From: Primula veris
Taxonomy: Eukaryota; Streptophyta; Magnoliopsida; Ericales; Primulaceae
Assembly (NCBI GenBank): GCA_963682055.1
Contig: OY821745.1
Location: 4,347,501-4,411,500 of the forward strand
Direction of reading: 5' to 3'
DNA: 64,000 nt
Shown one piece after another: positions 40,609 through 52,252 of the stretch (the first letter of the stretch is position 1; the number at the start of each line of letters is the position of its first letter). A program made the translations under genes and the position numbers. A model generated the notes under the pieces. That model saw only the letters and a program-made list of their open reading frames with translations. It was not told the origin of the DNA and ran no database searches.

Positions 40609-43600
40609 ATGTTGAGTTTAGCAACGAAGAGGATCCTAGGGCTATCCAAACAGGCCCCAATTATATCACAGGGGGTGCGATCCTACCACGAGAGGGTTGT
40701 TGATCACTACGACAACCCGAGAAACGTCGGGTCGTTCGACAAGAACGATCCGACGGTAGGGACCGGCTTAGTCGGTGCACCGGCCTGCGGTGATGTTATG
40801 AAGCTACAGATTAAAGTCGATAAGGAGACGGGAAAGATTACGGATGCTTGTTTCAAGACTTTCGGGTGCGGATCCGCTATCGCCTCCTCCTCTGTTGGTA
40901 TGTTTCTATCTATTGGTCCCTTATCTTTCTACTTTCTTTCTTTTTTACTCCTGTGGTTTTTAGTTTTGTTCTAATTGGTATAACGCAACTATTGCTAGCA
41001 TGCTGAATACGCAACTATTGCTTTTTTTGTGTGTGCTTTTTACGCTGAAATTCTAGACTTGCACTTGTTTGGTTGCAGCTTATTTAGGTTTCTGTTTTTT
41101 TTTACTGCAATTCTGGGATCGGGCTTGTTTGGTCGCAGCTTATTTAGGTTTCTGTTTTTTTTTGCTGCAATTCTGGGATCGGGCTTGTTTGGTCGCAGCT
41201 TATTTAGGTTTCTGTTTTTTTTGCTGCAATTCTGGGACCAGGCTTGTTTGGTCGCAGCTTATTTAGGTTTCTGTTTTTTTTTTGCTGCAATTCTGGGACC
41301 GGGCTTGTTTGGTTGCAGCTTATTTAGGTTTCTGTTTTTTTTTGCTGCAATTCTGGGACCGGGCTTGTTTGGTTGCAGCTTATTTAGGTTTGTTTTTTTT
41401 TTGCTGCAATTTTGGGATCGGGCTTGTTTGGTCGCAGCTTATTTAGGTTTCTGTTTTCTTTTTGCTGCAATTCTGGGACCGGGCTTGTTTGGTTGCAGCT
41501 TGTTTAGGTTTCGGTTTTTTTTTTGCTGCAATTCTGGGACCGGGCTTGTTTGGTTGCAGCTTATTTAGGTTTCTGTTTTTTTTTTGCTGCAATTCTGGGA
41601 CCGGGCTTGTTTGGTTGCAGCTTATTTAGGTTTCTGTTTTTTTTTTGCTGCAATTCTGGGACCGGGCTTGTTTTGTCGCAGCTTATTTAGGTTTTTGTTG
41701 AAATTTTGGGAATCGGATTTGTTTGATTGCAGCTTATAAGCTATTTTGTGCTTTTTACGTACCTATTTGACCAAAACAATTTTTTTACTGACAATTAAAT
41801 AAACCTTACGGGTAGTGAATCATAATTTAATTAATATCTCATAATCTAATTAATATCTCATAATCAAAACCTAATAACCATGTTGAGACAAATAACGAAG
41901 AGGCTCCTATCCCTACCCAAACACCAAACTCAAACTCCAATTCTAGCACGATGGTACCACGAGAGGTGGTGGACCACTATGACAACCCGCGTAACATCGG
42001 GTCGTTCGACAAGAACGATCCGATGGTAGGGACCGGCTTAGTCGGTGCTCCGGCGTGCGGTGATGTCATGAAGCTCCAGATTCGAGTCGATGAGGAGACG
42101 GGCAAGATTACGGACGCTTGTTTAAAGGCGTTCGGGTGTGGGTCTGCCATCGCCTAGTATGTATCTATGTATCTGTGTATGTATCTATTGTTTTTTTTTA
42201 TATAAATATGTGTGTGTCATCTATTATATCTATTGTTTATGTATATATATACGTGTGTGTGTATGTATCTATCTATCTACAGTTTTTGTATTTATGTGAT
42301 TTTAAGGTTATCTATCTATAGTTTTTGTATATATATATTTATTGGTGTGTGTGTGTGTCTGTCTTTATATCTATTGTTTCTGTGTATACGTGTGTGTGTG
42401 TTTAGGGCTTATTGCTTGTTATCTCTCGTGTTAATCTATTATCTACTTTTGTAAGGTGCGGGGTTTTCACGACTGGATACTTTTTGTCTATAATGGATTT
42501 CTAGGGCTAAGTACTTGTTCTGTGTATTGGGTTTCTATTTAAGGGATATTTAGGGCTAAATAATTGCCTTCTATATTGGTTTTTTATATTATCTGATTTA
42601 GTGGGGGTAAATACATGTGTATCTTATAGTTTTGTATCTTCTAATAATGCTCTAATAAATGCTACAATATTCAAACTGAAAACGTTATAGGAATTGTTTG
42701 TGTTTGTAGATTTTCTTGATTTTGTAGCTTTTCTGTTGTTGATGCGTTGTGAAAATTTAACTGAATTTTTAAAAATAATAATTGAAACATTAAAAAATAA
42801 GCAAGAGAGGGTGTACTATGAGAGGGTGGTTGACTCACTACAACAATTCACGCAACGTTGGATGGTTAGGATAAGAACGATTCAAACGGTGTGGGCGGTG
42901 CTTTTGGGAGCTCCGGCGTGTGGGGATGTGATGTGATGAAGCTATAGATTAAGGTGGATGAGCAAATAGGAAAGATAACTGATGCTTGTTTTAAGACTTT
43001 TGGGTGTTGGTCCGATATTGCCTCTTCTTACGTAGGAGTGATTGATCTATTGTTTTTGTATGTGTCTTTTAGGATTCAGAGTTTGTATGTCTCATGTGTG
43101 TCTATCTGTTTTTATTTTTTTTCAAATAAAGTGTGTCTATCTATCAATCATTGGAAGATTGTGCATAGGTATCTCTAGGACTGGATAGATCTGTATTACA
43201 TCACTACGTATCTATGATCTACCATATTTAGTTTCTTTATGTTGGATTTCTAAGTCTAGGTACATGTGTATTGCATAAGTATGTATCTTTGATCTACCAT
43301 CTTTAATTTATATGTATTGAAAAGCTAAAAAATAGGGATCCTAATCAACTAATAAACGGTACTACATTCAGAAATATTGAAACAATCGAAAAAATTAGTT
43401 AGTTCTGGGATCAGTTTTTGTGTATCTCATGTGTATCTATCTATCTATCTATCTATCATCTAATGTTTGTACATAAGGGATTTCTAGGGCTAAAAATTTG
43501 TGTATCCCATAGCTATGTATCTATTTATTATATTTACGTTGGTTTTTTCTTCTTAATGTACTGCGCATGCTAGTGTGTGTAAAAGTACTTATGTATGTAT

Positions 43601-46540
43601 GTATGTATGTATATATATCATGTTTGGTTTGTATATTTGAGATTTTTATGGCTTCTTATATTTGTATCGGTTAGTTATCTGGAAAAGCTTTACAGACCTG
43701 ATATCAGATTCCGATGTGATTTCTTATGCTTCCTGAAACTTGTTCTTGAAACTAGGTGCTAGAAGTTTCATTACTCATAACAAATTAAGGAATAATCCAT
43801 GTTCAATTTCTATTCGTAATAGCGAGGACTTGTTAGGCTGCATCTTTTAATTGTTAATTTAGGCTGGGAAGATATAATTAAAAGCCTTTTAGATCTTAAA
43901 ACAAACAATTCAAGGCTTAAGATAACCAACTGAAGAAACCGACTTTTGCACATATTTGTCATTATCTTTTAATTCATGGATTTCTAAGGTTTTTCATCCG
44001 TGTGTAAGGTAATATATCCATCATCTTTAGTTTCTATATAGGGAGAATCATTGATTAGTACTTAATTTCCAAAAACCCGGATTCTCAAGTCTTGTTTAAG
44101 ATTTGGTACATATAATGTAGCATCATGTAGCATCCAAGTTAAAAACAAAGAGTAAAAAGAAGTAGCATCATGTAACATATATAGTAGTATCATGTAGCAT
44201 ATTTACTAATCTTTAAAAGTGTTTTAGAGTGTGGGTTTTCTTTAATTAAGTACTAATAGTATTGTACCTTTTCATTATTTTCTCAATGGGATTTATATGA
44301 GCTTTTCCAATGAAAATCCTCATATGCCACATGAAATTCTAATAGGAAATTTGAGATTCATTTTGCTGTAAACCATTTTTCTGTAAGAATCTGCGTTGCT
44401 TCCTAAACTCAACGTAACTCGATTCTGTCACTTCTTCTATAAGGAGTACTAATTGATTGTTTGGTTGTAGCTTTGTAAGGTGGAAATAAAAGAACAAAGT
44501 TCATTCATAACTTTTAACCTTTTAAGTAATAAATTTAGAATTTCATTTTTTTTGGTTAGCAAGCTAAAGTATTGACCAATTGTGAAGAAAAAAACCTATT
44601 AAAGACCGGGCTAAGGTGCATCCAAACAAAAATTGTTAGCCTCGATACTATTTTAAATATTACGACATTATTTTGTACAGAATGTATAACCATCTTAACA
44701 AAGACGTATTTTTGAAACATCGCAACTTATTTCTCTTGTATATCATACATTATCTGGGCAATTGTTTTAATAGTTCATTGCTTCCCGTTTCAGTATATAT
44801 TCATGATCATTTGTCTTGGTCCCGTGTGTCTGTGTTGTCTTGTAAACAACTATGGTGGGACCCCAGCTAATGTCAAGGAGTTTAATATTTTTGTGTTTTT
44901 TTGTTGGGAGCTTTTGGATTATGGTTATTTTGGATTTAATTTTTTTTACAAATCTTTTATTAATCACTAAATCGTACGTGAATATGAGTATATATGATAT
45001 GGAAGATTATCGTGGTGTACGATCTTTTCAAGTTATTCTTTTTTTTACAGATAGTTATTGTTTTAGTATTGCTGAAGAGCTTATGGATTTGAAGTTAGTA
45101 CATCAGTTGACATTATGTTATAAACATGTGAAGAAAGTATCAAAAGATGAACATATGAAAGAAAAAGTTGGTTTTGTAACTATGTTGGGTAGCATGTATT
45201 GTTATTTTGACCAACTAAGAAATAGATGTTCACTTGTTAACTTATGCTCTATAACTTTTGTATCTTGAATAGGCAGTCTTTTTATTTTTCTTGGGCCTTG
45301 GGGTCAGGTTGTCCTCGTGTCATGATTCAACTTTATTGTTGATGAGACTAAGTTGATATAGCTTCTGATAATTGTGGACTCTGTTGATTCATGAATGTGT
45401 TTCAATGATTTGTTTTTGTTTCGTCTATGGTCGTGGGAATGGTTTCCAATACTAGATTACTTGTTGAAATACATTAAAACGTGATTCGATAATTGATGCT
45501 AGATGTAAACATTAAGCACTTATTGGCAATTTGGTTGAAATTGACTTCAGTTAGTACCTGAACCTTTGCATGCATTGTTGCTACCCCTTAGTAAATTACT
45601 AATTCTTTCGGTGTGGAGTATCTGTCCTCCTAATGTAGTGCTTATTTTATAGTGTAGACTCTCATGCTGTAGCCTGTAGTATGTGAGATTGCTTGGTGAA
45701 TGTATTTAACTGGTAAACAGTAATCTAAAGTAGATATTTTAGAAACAATACTTACTGCTCTTTCATAATGCAGCGACTGAATGGGTGAAAGGGAGGCAGA
45801 TGGAAGAGGTCCTGACTATCAAGAATACGTAAGTTCTCTCTCTCTCTCTTTCCTGATTCTATCATGCAACCAGCTGATATGCAGACTAATGTGATTCATT
45901 TTTAAACAGCAAATTTTAGATGTTTTTGTATAGGTTCTTTCTGGAATGTTTCCGTAAATATTCAGAATGAAAAGAGCGCAGTCAAGACTGTTAAGACAAA
46001 TGAGCAGGCTCTTCAGCTCACTACTATGCTTTCTTTAAATTTAATTTCGTAGATTATTTTGTTTTTCCAATATGATTATCCTCTGAGGTTTTGTCTGAAA
46101 AAAACAACTTAAGTCATAGCCTGATTATCTGGGTCTTTAACATCACATGCAAAAAATAGCTCCTAGCTCTTGCATCAAAGAGATGATAAAACTTTCTTGC
46201 CGTGGCTCAAGTACTTTTGATGGATAAACTAACAAATCATTGCCATTTTCTTTCTGGTTAGGTCTGGTCAAGCCCATCGTTACATTATCCGTGTTTTTAT
46301 TTAATTGTTAATTTGTAACAACTGATACATGTAGTAGTGTCTTCCATTGGGAAAAGTGGTTTGATATTAATCTTGTATTACAGGGAGATAGCGAAGCATC
46401 TGTCTCTGCCACCTGTCAAACTTCACTGCAGCATGCTCGCAGAGGATGCAATTAAGGCAGCTGTTAAAGACTATGAAGCTAAGCGTTCAGAGGTTACAAA
46501 CGCAGGGTCAGCACAACCGGAGAAAACTACTACTGCTTGA
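40609..46540 (+). CDS. ISU1: Iron-sulfur cluster scaffold protein ISCU/ISU1, mitochondrial (166 aa)
   Basis: Exons are 40609-40897, 45774-45828 and 46384-46540, with GT-AG introns, giving 166 codons plus stop. ISU is the mitochondrial scaffold on which the NFS1-ISD11-frataxin complex builds [2Fe-2S] clusters. The N-terminal MLSLATKRILGLSKQ region is a plausible mitochondrial presequence. The mature core starts YHERVVDHYDNPRNVGSFDK. All cluster ligands are present: Cys and Asp in GAPACGDVMKL, Cys in FGCGSAIASSS and Cys in LPPVKLHCSML. LPPVK is also the Hsp70-chaperone recognition motif. Exon 2 gives ATEWVKGRQMEEVLTIKN, exon 3 EIAKHLSLPPVK. Length fits plant ISU proteins. Intron 1 is unusually long (4.9 kb) and contains a minisatellite and two decayed exon-1 copies. 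Confidence 0.95.
41060..41735. repeat. 60-bp minisatellite, ~11 copies, in ISU1 intron 1
   Basis: The unit has the order GGGCTTGTTTGGTTGCAGCT, TATTTAGGTTTCTG, T-run, GCTGCAATTCTGGGACC. The unit length of 60 is a multiple of three, which creates a long repetitive ORF that I do not accept as a gene. Each copy carries TTGCAG after a pyrimidine-rich stretch, resembling a splice acceptor. Confidence 0.92.
41880..42157 (+). pseudogene. Decayed duplicate of ISU1 exon 1 (copy 2)
   Basis: Homologous to 40609-40890, including about 25 bp before the ATG. It starts MLRQITKRLLSLPK. One missing G in the YHER(V) region shifts the frame, but downstream the frame again reads VVDHYDNPRNIGSFDK, GAPACGDVMKLQIRVDEETG and FGCGSAIA, where a TAG replaces the SSS codons. 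No donor site like that of exon 1 follows. It lies in intron 1 of the intact gene. Confidence 0.88.
42806..43035 (+). pseudogene. Strongly decayed duplicate of ISU1 exon 1 (copy 3)
   Basis: Recognisable pieces are YYERVVDS, GAPACGDVM, VDEQIGKITDACFKTFGCWSDIASSYV, in broken frames with several stops. The presequence part is not recognisable. It is more diverged than copy 2, so it is older or unconstrained for longer. Confidence 0.82.
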
Positions 46541-48880
46541 TGATTTTGCGTATGCATATGCCTATAGAAGCATTGATGCTGTAAAATTACGGGTTTCCTT
46601 TCAACCCAGGGGACGAAAAGAGGATTGTATTTAACAATAAACAAGAATTTAGTGAGGAGTGTTTAGCAAGACCTTTTATTTTGATGTTATTGTACCAATG
46701 ACCCCTTGTTGCGTTATTGTAAAACTATGTTTGAACAGGCTGGTATTGTTCACATTTTACTTGGTTATTTTATTTCTTTTGGATTGCGGTCTGGCTTGAC
46801 GATTTCTGTTTATAATTCCAGTATCAGAAACATAATGTAGTGTGATATGGCTGTCCATTGGTGGTAGTTTGCAGGGCTTACGTCCAAATTTTATGCTTAC
46901 TGTGATTGTTGCTTTATAAGTTAAGAGAAATGGTGCATAAGCATTTTCCTACACATTTGTAATTGAACTTAATATTTTTCCTCTCCGACAAGGGCATTTC
47001 ATCTTTCGATTTCTAATTATTACGGCAAGAAAGTATGTGCATATAGCGTAAGATTTACTATTTTTGATACACCAACTAGAATTAGGTTATATCGTGAAAT
47101 CTACCAACTAAAAGTATCATATTTTACATTATTACTTAATGCCACCGTTCATTAGTTTCTTTGCAATACAAGGTCATCATGTTCTTGTGGGCGTGCATTT
47201 CCTCTAAATCAGTTCACTCCTTTCATGTTTTAAGTCAATTTTTATTCCTTTTTTTGTGTGTGCTTAGAATCTTTAAACGTGACCGAAAGGGTTCGTCTAA
47301 AACACTTGTTATGGCCCTCCATTTCCCTTCCTTGTTTCACACTTGAGTCATTGAGTGTTTCTAGCACCAATTGAGATTTAAGTTTTAATAAGACCAACAA
47401 CAACAAAACTGACCCCACGAATTCAACTCAAGATTTTCGGATTTTATCTATAACAAGTGATATCACCTTCCTTTCTTTTTTCAACTTGACATAGATTGTA
47501 ACACCTTAAACTATAGTCCTAGTATATAACATCGGATTAGAGTTGTTATCAAACTTAGACACGATTTCATAACTGAAATAAGACCAAGTCGAGTTAAATC
47601 ATATATATATTACTGTCATCACCAAAATTCGATATCAAGATCCTCATTAGTAAGTTTAAGTTTATGGTTGGAGTTCAAAATAGAGAAGTGACACAACAAC
47701 TAGGTACACCACTAGCTAATTTACCCATATATGTGAGACTCTTGAGTATATTAAATAACATTACGAGTATGTGGCTAATTATAAGGCTTCACAAGATACA
47801 TAAAACCTTATTTTTTAAAACGGTTATACATGTACTTTTCTAACTATCATTTTTTCTCTCGATTTTAGACGCGCACTAGTATTTTTATAACTTAGTAGCT
47901 CTAACTTCTATCTATTATCGATTTAGAACAAAATAGGGTTATACTACAGAAACACCCTTCAATCTGAATTGTGTATATATTATCGTCTATGTAATAGTAT
48001 CTCCTTTATTATGAGATACCAACACAGTTATATTTCATCAGAATCATCACTATCACTTAAATCCAGTCATAACATAATATCATACTATTATTTATGTGAA
48101 AAGCACTTATGAATCCGACAAACTTTGTTTGCAAAAATACCCCGACAATTTTAGAATTTTCAAAAATGTCAAAATAAACTGTCACAAAAAAAAAAACCTA
48201 ATAAGTAGAAATAAAACTGTCAAAAGAGCACGGATACTTCCCATCGTCAAAAAGTGTAAAATAAAAAAAAAATTGAGAAAAGAGGGATGAAGGGTCAGAG
48301 AAGAAAAACATACACAGTTGAAATCACATCATACCATCTAATTTAGATCGGTAAATTTGTCCCTTCATTAACTTTTTTCTGTATTTTGTTGAAATCGTAT
48401 GGTGTGAACACCTTCGCTGGTTAAATATTTGATTAAAATCACTCTATATTGTTTATCCTAATAAAAAAAGACTTAAAACTATTATGTTTGATAACAGATT
48501 TTTTAGTTCAAAATACTATTTTAAAAACATATTTTAAGAATCCACTGAAAATATGAATTTTTTTTATCTTTTCAATCTAAAAATCAGATTTTTAGAATCT
48601 AAATAATCTGACATACCAAACACCGGCCAACAAATTTTTAAAATCCAAAATACAAAATTAACTAAAAAAAATATATGTGCCCGAAAATGACACTGTGATC
48701 ATGATTGTTTACATGAAAGTATAACGGAATATAACTTGTAAATAGATACGACTGTTAGTATGATATATAATACCACCATATAAGTGGTATTCATTATATC
48801 TCTTATTAACATAAAATGAAATACTAGGCCTTATATAATATCGGATGTCATTTATGTAAACAAATAAGTTATAAATAATT
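46541..48880. other. Intergenic region between ISU1 and PANK2
   Basis: Starts with the ISU1 3' UTR (a poly(A)-like AATAAAC near 46635). The rest is AT-rich with no supported gene, RNA or element end. Confidence 0.4.
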
Positions 48881-48884
48881 GTAC

Positions 48885-49235
48885 TAATTAGGAAAAAAAA
48901 CGAAAAATAATAAATCGTACAACATATTTTATACCGTAATATAATTAGTACAACATATGTAATATAATTAGTATAACATATTTTATACCGTAAACTAGTT
49001 GTACTGATTAGAAAAAAAAAACCAAAAAAAATAAATCATACAACATATTTTATACCGTAATATAATTAGTATATCATATGTAATATAATTAATACAACAT
49101 ATTTTATACTGTAAACTAGTTGTACTGATTAAAAAAAAACCTAAAAATAATAAATCGTACAACATATTTTATACCGTAATATAATTAGTACAACATATTT
49201 TATACCGTAACCTAGTTGTACTAATTAGAAAAAAA
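48885..49235. repeat. AT-rich tandem repeat, ~118-bp unit, about 3 copies
   Basis: Copies start at about 48895, 49015 and 49133. They share an A-run, AATAAATCRTACAACATATTTTATACCGTAATATAATTAGT-type order and an ending GTAAACTAGTTGTACTGATTA. The last copy is shortened. Confidence 0.8.
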
Positions 49236-49261
49236 AAACCCAAAAATAATAAAGCCTTGTA

Positions 49262-49490
49262 AGTAGTCGGTCTGTGCGAAAAAACGGAAAAACCGAACCG
49301 AACCGAAAAAAATCGAAACCGAAAATTTTTCGGGTCGGTTTCGGTTTTCAATAAAATCGAACCGAAAAAAACCGAAACCGAAAAAACCCAGAAAAGACCG
49401 AAAAACCAAAAATAAAATCGAAAAATAACCGGAAACAACCAAAATTGGACCAAAAAATATGATCATTTCGATTTGTAAAAAACCGAACTA
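49262..49490. repeat. CCGAA-rich dispersed repeat upstream of PANK2
   Basis: Same family and layout as 2572-2800: an ACCGAACCGAA block, TTTTTCGGGTCGG complement, CAATAAAATCGAACCGAA, then a further ACCGAAA series and AAAACCGAA near the end. It ends about 125 bp before the PANK2 start codon. Confidence 0.6.
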
Positions 49491-49577
49491 GCTGTAAAAT
49501 TAATCTTATTTTTCCTCTGATCAATTAATCATCACTGACGTTTGACTTCATAAAGGCAAAGAGAGAGAGAGATACAG

Positions 49578-49581
<4 letters not shown>

Positions 49582-49612
<31 letters not shown>
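49582..49612. repeat. (AT)n microsatellite at the PANK2 start
   Basis: A run of about 15 AT units ends 3 bp before the ATG at 49616, preceded by a GAGAGA run. It would lie in the core promoter or 5' UTR. Confidence 0.85.
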
Positions 49613-49615
<3 letters not shown>

Positions 49616-49618
<3 letters not shown>

Positions 49619-51415
49619 GCTAGCTATAATATAGGTATAGAGGGTGCTGAACAACAACCAACTAATAACAGTGTCGATAAAATCGAGAAAACAGATTGTG
49701 ATGAAAATGTTGTTGTTGTAGTAACCACTACAAATAATAATAATAATACAAATAGTAATATAGAGAGAGAAATGGCTGGGATAAAGAAGAGTGGGTCTCG
49801 GCCGCAGTTGGATTTGAGCAAGGCGGAAATTGAAGGAAGTTTCGAAGTTAAAGACCCGACTATTTTGTTACCTAATCAGTCTGATGATATCTCTCACTTA
49901 GCTCTTGATATTGGAGGTTGTTTTTTTCTCTCTTTTTTGCTATTTATTGTTATCATTTCTATGTTTTTATATTATTTGAGTGTTACCCGTGGTGGAACAG
50001 ACAGTGGCGGAACTAGAAACGTTCTTTCGTAAACCGAGGGTGATGAAAGTCTAAGATCGATAAAAAAAAAAGAAAAGAATTCAATATACATGGTAAAGTA
50101 TTTGTTTTTTTTCTATGGGGGTGCTAGAGTCTCTTTTATCCCGTTACTAGTTTCTTTAATGGGAGTAATCCGCTATTTTTATAAGTTTATATGTAGGATA
50201 TATGCCGATTAGTAGGGTTTTCAATAATATGGAATCCCTTGCCATCCCCCTCCCAGCTCATCCCTACGTGTTACTCTCTCCGTTCTATTTTACTTGTTCG
50301 CTACGAATATATGTGTATTCTTTGATACATGATTTTTTTGTGACTAAATTGCCAAAATGACAAATTTTGGGAAACTTTTATGCAGTTAATTTTGATCAGA
50401 GTTTATAGAAGTTTTTACAAATTTGACATTTAAGCAATCTAGGTACAAATTATTTGCATCTCAGAATGCAGGTATTTTCGTAGTGGACAAGTTAGTTGGA
50501 ACGGAGGGAGTATCTTATGAAGATATTAGCTCACGTACATGGTAAAAGATTAATTTTTCATTAATTCTTCGTTGACATGGATGCTTACAGAATCCAATGA
50601 TGTTGGATTTATTAGTAATCAACGGCGGAACTATGAGTTGCTCATCAGGGGTTTTGAAATTAATATATCAAGTTAAGATGTCGTTTGTGACTAATATAAG
50701 CTTAAAATAGTACTTTTAGAACATACCATGATTCATAATTTTTATAATTAATGGGGTGCCATCTCTCTTTACTATGACTAACTAGTTCTTCTCCTAGCTT
50801 TAACCATGAACTTTCTCAGGGAAGGTCTTGAAACTCACATAAATATCGCATTTACTTTTACGAGGGAAATTCTGCTATAATTAAAATCTTTCGGCTTGAA
50901 TAAAAATAAATAATCTGTATATTTGGTCACCATCTAGATCCCCCACTGCAGTTTCTTTTAAAAGGTACGAACATCTCAGGATATAACTTTTTGGATTTGG
51001 AAATTACTGTGAATTAACAAGAGTCCATAATTGTATTTATATTGGACCATTAATGACTAGTCTTGTGTTGAAATTTTATAATTGTGATCCATTTTGCAGG
51101 AAATTTTGGGTGTTGTTCAACTGGTTTTATTTGCAGTATGAAAATGAATAATTATAGTCGGTGTTTGAATAGCATGTATCGTAATTTTAGGGAATCACAC
51201 CGTTTCTGATAATACTTGGTAATTTTTTTGCATCGCTCTAGGACGTCTTGCCAGCGATGAGTACTTTCGATTTTTGAAGTTACGCTGCAAGTCTAATAAT
51301 TCAGTAATCTTAGTTTAGGATAAGGGGGGTTTCAGGTTGCACCAAGTATCTTGAACCAACATGTGTTACAAAGTTCTGGTTCTGGTCCTGATCTGGAAAC
51401 AAAATGCTCCGGGAG

Positions 51416-51446
<31 letters not shown>

Positions 51447-52155
51447 CAGAAGATAATCTCGGTAGTGACAGTAAAGGAGTACAAGATCCCATTATTACGG
51501 AAATCATATTTATCACTTTGTATACAAAGCATAAATATTTTAATTGTAGTAGTCTGCCTACAGAATTAAATTATTGCATACAAGAATATATATTCGTCCC
51601 CCAAACAATTCATGAGTTGGCCCTGCTAAAGCCCTGTTATGGTTCTCTTTTTCGGCTAAATGACAGGATGATGTAATGTACGCTGCATTACTTTTAGGGC
51701 AGCTCTCGTGTTCTGTTCTTTTTCCATCCCCCACTCATCGTAGAGCATTTGTAGAAGATTAGATAAAAGTGATAAGAAACTAATCCTGCGTAAGTATGAC
51801 ATAATCTGCATAAAGAGATCATACAACTGATTATCTATATGCATATCTGTTTAAGAAAACATTTTCAAAGTAGATACCTTATAAACCTAATCATCTAAAA
51901 ATAACTATTTTATGCTCTCTCATCAATTTTAATTTTTACATGCCCTCTCTTTACCATAATTCTCTCCTTACGGTGGTCCCTTTAAACCACACTGTTTTCA
52001 CTTTCACATTTTTTGGCGGGTTACTCTATTCTATTGAATTAGGTAATTGGTTGTGAAAAAGAGAGTATATTAGGTAAGCTGCTACGTAGAGATTATATAT
52101 ATGTGTGTGTGTGTCTGTCTGTCTGTCTGTTTGTTTGTTTGTTTGTTTGTTTGCT

Positions 52156-52187
<32 letters not shown>

Positions 52188-52212
52188 TATGTATTTTGTT
52201 TGTTTGTTTGTT

Positions 52213-52252
<40 letters not shown>

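Noticed and set aside
41029..41568. A 179-codon repetitive ORF in ISU1 intron 1
   Set aside because: It is produced by the 60-bp minisatellite, whose unit length is a multiple of three; it sits inside an intron and has low-complexity Phe/Leu/Gly composition.
44852..45268. 138-codon plus-strand ORF in ISU1 intron 1
   Set aside because: Intronic, AT-driven composition, no recognisable domain, and not joined to any splice site in phase with ISU1 exons.
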